Assembly: GCF_025821665.1 (NCBI RefSeq)
Contig: NZ_JACKSJ010000245.1
Coordinates: 1-47,201 of the forward strand
Length of the DNA: 47,201 nucleotides
Direction: 5' to 3'
DNA from: [Mycobacterium] manitobense
GTDB taxonomy: Bacteria; Actinomycetota; Actinomycetes; Mycobacteriales; Mycobacteriaceae
Made by a program: the position numbers and the translations under genes. Each line of letters begins with the position of its first letter. The stretch's first letter is position 1. The notes below the pieces were generated by a model. The model ran no database searches, was not told the origin of the DNA, and saw only the letters and a list, made by a program, of their open reading frames with translations. This document shows positions 42,732 through 47,201 of the stretch, piece after piece.

Positions 42732-45367
42732 GGCAGCACCCGGCGCTCACTGGGCCCCCACAGCGGCTGCATGTCGCCGGGCAGCGACAGGTGCGTGGTG
42801 GTGATCACCGTGGACAGTTCGCGCAACCCGGTGTGCAGATCGGTCAGCAGCGCGACGAGTTCGGGACGCATGCCCTCGTCGTCGACGTCCTCGAGGTCGG
42901 CCGGATCCAGTCGGCGCAGCCGGATCGCGAGTTCCTCGGCCAGCCGCTCCGGCCGCGACGACCCCGACGAACCCGGCAGCACCCGCAGCCCGGACCGGAG
43001 CCGGTCGAACTGATACACCAGCGAGCGCGGGTTCTCCGAGTCGAAGAGCAACAGGTCCGCCACGGCGGACACGCTCACCGCGCCGAGGGTGCGGCGCCGG
43101 TAGCTGATCGACGACTCGCACGCCACCAACGCGGATTCGGTGATGGTCTGCTCGGCCGCCGCGTGCCGCGCGGTGGTCAGCGTGGCGCGCAGCAGCGCCG
43201 TCAGGCCGAGACCGCGCTCGATGCGCTTGCCGATGTCCATCATCGTCCACCCGACGTCCTGCACCATCGACTCGGCGGCCACCCCCGCGAGGGCCAGCAT
43301 GCCCGACAGCGTCTGCCGATGTGCGGCAACGAGATACGCCTCACCCTCGGTTTGCGACTCTGGTGGCGGTCCCGGTGGTCGCAGCACCGCGCGCTCGACG
43401 GTGGCCAGCACCATCCAGGTGTCATTGGACAGCTGGTCGCGCACCGAGCGCGCGGCGAGGCCGAGCCGTTCCACCGCCTGGGCGAGCGAGCCCGGGCGGT
43501 GCCGGTCGGCCGTGATCGACCACAGGGTGGTCGGCGCGATCGCGATCATCTCGTGGTCGTCGCCGTCGGCGCCGGTGTCGGTCCCGGTGATCCGTCCGAT
43601 CGCGGTGAGCAGCACCGGCACACACTCGCCGCCGGCGAGGTCGGGCCGGTACCGGAACTCGTGATAGCGCTCGCGGGTCACCGTGAGCAGCCGCGCCGTG
43701 TGCTCCGCGCGTTCGGCGTAGCGTCCCAGCCAGAACAGGTCCGACAGCATGCGCGGCGAGCTCACCGCACGGGTCGGGCTCGGTGTCATCGCAGGCAACC
43801 CGGCAGGCAGTCGCTCGGCCCGGACCCGGGTCGAGGTGCGTACCCACACGTCCTTGGCCGCAACGGTGTTCATCTCGTATGCGGCCGCGCCCGGTGCGAG
43901 CAGGTAGCCCAGCCCGCCGATCATCGGGGCGTAACCGCTGCGCTGGGCGACGGTGAACAGCCGCATCCCGACGGCGGCCGCCGACAACCCGCCGCGGAGG
44001 TGGTTGGTGGGCGCCGAGGAGAACTGGGGCAGCTCCTGGCCCACCCACTGCCACGGCGCGGCCTCGATCCGCGCGGCCAGCTCCTCGCGCCGGCGCACCG
44101 AGAGCTGCGGGCCGACGACGACCTCGTCGCCGGTAACGGACTTGATCAACAGGGATGACAGCTTCGTGAGCAGGTGGGAACGCTCGAGGTCGATACCGCC
44201 CCAAAACAGCGGTGCGGTCTCCAGCAGCGGCGTCTCGTCGAGCAGCGAATGGGCCAGTTCGGGCAGGAAGCGCAGCAGCCCAGGGCTTTCCAGGATTCCG
44301 CTGCCCAGGGTGTTGACGACGGTGACGGCGCCGCGGCGCAGCACCTCGACCAGTCCGACCACGCCGAGGCGGGAGTCGGCGCGCAGGTCGAGCGGGTCGG
44401 CGTATTCGGCGTCGACGCGGCGCAGCACGACGTCGACCCGCTTGAGCGTGCCCAGCGAGCGCATCCACAGCTTTCCGTCGCGGACCACCAGGTCGGCGCT
44501 CTCGACCAGCGGAAATCCCAGCACGCTGGCGAGGTAGGCCTGGTCGAACGCCGTCTCGGAGTGGCTGCCGGGGCTGAGCACCACCACCACGGGTTCCTCG
44601 GCGGATTCGGGCGCGGCGTCGATCAGCGCCAGTCGCAGTGCCTGCGCCCACGGCGACGCGGGCCGCGGCGCGATGCGCTCGTAGAGGTCAGGGATGGCGT
44701 GGGCGACGACGCGCCGGTCCGCGAGTGCGTAACCGGCACCGGACGGCGCCTGCGTCCAGTCGGCGTTCACCACGAACCGCCCGGCCGCGTCGCGGCTGAC
44801 ATCGCAGCCGTGCAGGAACAGCTGGTGCCGGCCGGGGACCACGATGCCGTGCGCCGCGCGGACGTACCCGGGATGGGCGAACACCAGGGCGGCGGGCAGC
44901 ACGCCGCTGGTGATCGCGCGCCGGTCGCCGTACAGGTCGGTCAGCACCGCGTCGAGCAACCGGGAGCGTTGCACCAGTCCGGCTTCCAGTCCGTCCCAGT
45001 CGGCGGCCGACACGATCAGCGGCAGCGCGTCGAGGTGCCACTGGCCCGGCGCGGAGGCGCCGACGGTCTGGTCCTGCGGGTCGTGCTGGACGTAGCTGAT
45101 GCCGTCGTAGTCGACGAGGCCGCGCACGGTCGACCGCAGCCCGTCCAGCCCGTCGCGGCCCCGCTCGCCGATGCCCTCGGCGAGTTCGCGCCAGGCCGGC
45201 CGGATGTCGCCGGTGTCGTCGACGAACTCGTCGTAGCGGGCTCCGGCGCCGCCTGCCACGTCGAACAGTGCCTGCTGCGCCCTGGCAGCGCGGTACCCCG
45301 CCAGCACGTCGTCGACGTCATCGGCGGCGGGCACCGGCTCCGACGAACCGTTCGCGTGCAGCACCAT
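42728..45367 (-). CDS. circularly permuted ATP-grasp plus alpha-E domain protein
   Basis: The ATG at 45367 gives 879 residues. Residues up to about 510 form the circularly permuted ATP-grasp (CP_ATPgrasp) part (DGISYVQHDPQDQTVGAS, QLFLHGCDVSRDAAGRFVVNADWTQAPSGAGYAL, NTLGSGILESPGLLRFLPEL). The last ~340 residues form an alpha-E helical domain (MLSDLFWLGRYAERAEHTARLL, GWTMMDIGKRIERG). ATP-grasp enzymes join a carboxylate to an amine, so a peptide or amino-acid ligase is the likely activity. It corresponds in position to Rv2567. The start overlaps the preceding stop as TGATG. Confidence 0.9.
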   Translation of the reverse strand: MVLHANGSSEPVPAADDVDDVLAGYRAARAQQALFDVAGGAGARYDEFVDDTGDIRPAWRELAEGIGERGRDGLDGLRSTVRGLVDYDGISYVQHDPQDQTVGASAPGQWHLDALPLIVSAADWDGLEAGLVQRSRLLDAVLTDLYGDRRAITSGVLPAALVFAHPGYVRAAHGIVVPGRHQLFLHGCDVSRDAAGRFVVNADWTQAPSGAGYALADRRVVAHAIPDLYERIAPRPASPWAQALRLALIDAAPESAEEPVVVVLSPGSHSETAFDQAYLASVLGFPLVESADLVVRDGKLWMRSLGTLKRVDVVLRRVDAEYADPLDLRADSRLGVVGLVEVLRRGAVTVVNTLGSGILESPGLLRFLPELAHSLLDETPLLETAPLFWGGIDLERSHLLTKLSSLLIKSVTGDEVVVGPQLSVRRREELAARIEAAPWQWVGQELPQFSSAPTNHLRGGLSAAAVGMRLFTVAQRSGYAPMIGGLGYLLAPGAAAYEMNTVAAKDVWVRTSTRVRAERLPAGLPAMTPSPTRAVSSPRMLSDLFWLGRYAERAEHTARLLTVTRERYHEFRYRPDLAGGECVPVLLTAIGRITGTDTGADGDDHEMIAIAPTTLWSITADRHRPGSLAQAVERLGLAARSVRDQLSNDTWMVLATVERAVLRPPGPPPESQTEGEAYLVAAHRQTLSGMLALAGVAAESMVQDVGWTMMDIGKRIERGLGLTALLRATLTTARHAAAEQTITESALVACESSISYRRRTLGAVSVSAVADLLLFDSENPRSLVYQFDRLRSGLRVLPGSSGSSRPERLAEELAIRLRRLDPADLEDVDDEGMRPELVALLTDLHTGLRELSTVITTTHLSLPGDMQPLWGPSERRVLP

Positions 45368-47201
45368 CAACGCAGAACGGTACGCACCCGGCGCAGGTCG
45401 AGAATGCCCGGTGCGCCCACGTCGGTGGACTGGCGGGCCTGCTTCTCCCTGATGTCGGACATGTCGATGCGGCCCGCGGTGAAGCCGGTCGCCTCGAACC
45501 GGCGGCTCCGGCGGGATTCCGCCTCGACCGCGTTCACCGGCGGGGTGTCGTAGGAACGGCCACCGGGGTGGGAGACGTGGTAGGTGCAGCCGCCGCGTGA
45601 GGTGCCGCTGGCGGTGTCGAGGAGTTCGAACCGCAGCGGACCGTCGACGGTGATGGTGGGGTGTAGGGCGCTGGGCGGCTGCCACGCCCGGTACCGCACT
45701 CCGCCCACCTGGATGTCGGGGTTGTCGGTGGCCAGCAGCGGCACCGGCTGCCCGTTGACGGTGACGATGTAGCGGTGCCGGTCGGCGCCGATCAGCCGCA
45801 CCTGGATGCGCTCCACCGACGAGTCCACGTAGCGCGCGGTGCCGGTGGCCGTGGCTTCCTCGCCGAGCACGTTCCACGGTTCGATGGCCCCGCGCAGTTC
45901 CAGCTCGACGCCGCCGAACACGGCGGTGCCGATGCGCGGGAAGCGGAATTCGGTGAACGGATCCAGCCAGCTCGTGTCGAAGTCGACGCCGTGCGCGCGC
46001 AGATCGGCCGCGACGTCGGCGATGTCTTGGATCAGGAAGTGCGGCAACAGATATCGGCCGTGCAGATTCGCGCCGTGACGGATCAGCGGGGCGCGCAGCG
46101 GCTCGTCCCAGAACCAGGACACCAGCGAGCGCACCAGCAGCGCCTGCACCATCGCCATCTGGTGGTGGGGCGGCATCTCGAACCCGCGCAGCTCGAGCAG
46201 GCCGAGCCGGCCGCGGGTGCCGTCGGGGCTGTAGAGCTTGTCGATGCAGAACTCGGCGCGGTGGGTGTTGCCGGTGATGTCGGTGAGCAGATGGCGCAGC
46301 GCGCGGTCGGTGATCCACGGTTTCGCCGCCCCGGGCGCGCCGCCCGATGACGGCGCCAGCCGCGCGATCTCGGCGAAGGCGATCTCGAGTTCGTAGAGCG
46401 CCTCGGAGCGGCCCTCGTCGACCCGCGGCGCCTGCGAAGTGGTGCCGATGAACCGGCCGGAGAACAGGTACGACAGCGCCGGGTGGCGCTGCCAGTAGGT
46501 CAGCATCGACACCAGCAGATCGGGGCGGCGCAGCAGTGGTGAGTCGGCAGGCGTGCGGCCGCCGAGCGTGATGTGGTTGCCGCCGCCGGTGCCCCCGTGG
46601 GTGCCGTCGACGGCGAAGGACTCGGTGGACAGCCGGGCGAGCCGGGCCTGTTCGTAGAGCGTGTGCAGCTGCTCGCGCTGTTCGGCGAACGATGCGGTGG
46701 GGGCCACGTTGACCTCGATCACGCCGGGGTCGGGGGTGACCGACATCGAGGTGATGCGGGGGTCCTGCGGAGGGCCGTAGCCCTCGATCACCACCGGGGT
46801 CTCGATGGCGGCGGCGGCCGCCTCGATCCGGGCGATCAGGTCGACGAAGTGGTCGAGCTCGGTGGTGGGCGGCAGATAGACGTAGAGCAGCCCGGACCGG
46901 ATCTCGGCGACCAGCGCGGTGGTCGGGGCGGTGTCGGCGTCTTCGACGACGGCCGCCTCCTCGCCGTCGGAGCCGGTTTTCAGCCTCCCCCGCGGCTTCA
47001 GCGGATCGGCGTCGTGCGTCGCGGGTGGCGGCTGCCAGCTGATCGCGTCGAGCGGCAGCCGCAGCCCGGCGGGCGAGTTGCCGTCGAGCAACACGATCCG
47101 GCCGCGGCGCAGCCGCCAGTCGGCGCTCGCCCAGCCGGACTCGTCGTCGAGGCGGTGCAGCGGCAGCACGTGAGCCGCCGGCGCGGCCACCGATTCGTCG
47201 A
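45367..47201 (-). CDS. transglutaminase/DUF2126 protein, 5' part outside the window
   Basis: The frame is open to the window edge, so the N-terminus (probably 500 or so residues with a transglutaminase domain) is missing. The visible ~610 residues carry the DUF2126 region: TELDHFVDLIARIEAAAAAIETPVVIEGYGPP, VDGTHGGTGGGNHITLGG, FCIDKLYSPDGTRGRLGLLELRGFEMPPHHQMAMVQ. The latter contains acidic and basic residues like a Glu-ligase-type active site, though no function is proven. It matches Rv2566 in relative position. The stop overlaps the ATP-grasp start (TGATG), so the four genes form one unit. Confidence 0.85.
   Translation of the reverse strand, partial: DESVAAPAAHVLPLHRLDDESGWASADWRLRRGRIVLLDGNSPAGLRLPLDAISWQPPPATHDADPLKPRGRLKTGSDGEEAAVVEDADTAPTTALVAEIRSGLLYVYLPPTTELDHFVDLIARIEAAAAAIETPVVIEGYGPPQDPRITSMSVTPDPGVIEVNVAPTASFAEQREQLHTLYEQARLARLSTESFAVDGTHGGTGGGNHITLGGRTPADSPLLRRPDLLVSMLTYWQRHPALSYLFSGRFIGTTSQAPRVDEGRSEALYELEIAFAEIARLAPSSGGAPGAAKPWITDRALRHLLTDITGNTHRAEFCIDKLYSPDGTRGRLGLLELRGFEMPPHHQMAMVQALLVRSLVSWFWDEPLRAPLIRHGANLHGRYLLPHFLIQDIADVAADLRAHGVDFDTSWLDPFTEFRFPRIGTAVFGGVELELRGAIEPWNVLGEEATATGTARYVDSSVERIQVRLIGADRHRYIVTVNGQPVPLLATDNPDIQVGGVRYRAWQPPSALHPTITVDGPLRFELLDTASGTSRGGCTYHVSHPGGRSYDTPPVNAVEAESRRSRRFEATGFTAGRIDMSDIREKQARQSTDVGAPGILDLRRVRTVLR

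Noticed and set aside
42728..46318. minus-strand frame extending the ATP-grasp gene to 1196 codons
   Set aside because: The extra N-terminal part is Arg/His-rich shadow of the DUF2126 gene; TGATG at 45367 gives the proper start.

Overview
The window reads as chromosomal DNA of a high-GC actinomycete, most probably a fast-growing mycobacterium (Mycolicibacterium-like). The support is conserved gene order: pyrR-pyrB-pyrC-membrane protein-carA-carB-pyrF, then nusB-efp-pepQ, the aroC-aroK-aroB-aroQ operon, prepilin peptidase-aroE-mltG-ruvX-alaS-yjbQ, and rarA. From memory, the second half parallels the Rv2532c-Rv2569c stretch of M. tuberculosis. Four-base ATGA/GTGA overlaps between neighbours and TANNNT boxes placed 6-8 bases before a start codon (leaderless genes) are also mycobacterial habits. 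I see no rRNA, tRNA, CRISPR array, insertion sequence or prophage gene.

Layout. 1-8550 (minus): pyrimidine operon for UMP synthesis from bicarbonate/glutamine to OMP decarboxylase, with pyrF cut by the window edge and a PyrR-binding RNA hairpin in front of pyrR. 8663-9868 (plus): serine beta-lactamase-like hydrolase. 9873-16650 (minus): a compact accessory operon encoding a UTRA-type GntR regulator, an AprB-like ferredoxin, a substrate-binding lipoprotein with a NosL-like tail, an ABC permease and ATPase, and an AprA-like flavoprotein with a C-terminal HEAT-repeat array. Its substrate is unknown and it is the best candidate here for an undescribed system. 16848-19592: hypothetical, nusB, efp, pepQ. 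19626-20240 (plus): four-helix membrane protein. 20237-23619 (minus): shikimate operon. 23772-25925 (plus): cobalt-type nitrile hydratase operon (DUF1097 membrane protein, beta, alpha, activator). 25974-31679 (minus): prepilin peptidase, aroE, mltG, ruvX, alaS; 31807-32208 yjbQ.

32336-32668 (plus): small stress-type membrane protein with a SigF-like promoter and an intrinsic terminator. 32699-36701 (minus): type III polyketide synthase, isoprenylcysteine-methyltransferase-like enzyme and an MmpL/RND transporter, which together suggest a methylated alkylpyrone or phenolic lipid that is made and exported. 36947-37794: ArsR-SRPBCC pair. 37881-40115: rarA and a DUF3097 protein. 40174-40749 (plus): probable ASCH-domain protein. 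40757-47201 (minus): a four-gene unit (transglutaminase/DUF2126 protein cut by the edge, circularly permuted ATP-grasp/alpha-E protein, transglutaminase, zinc metallopeptidase) that looks like an uncharacterised peptide-ligation and processing system.

The genome is tightly packed: no gene-free stretch exceeds about 250 bases. Most same-strand genes overlap or abut. Long plus-strand ORFs opposite these genes are frame shadows caused by high GC.
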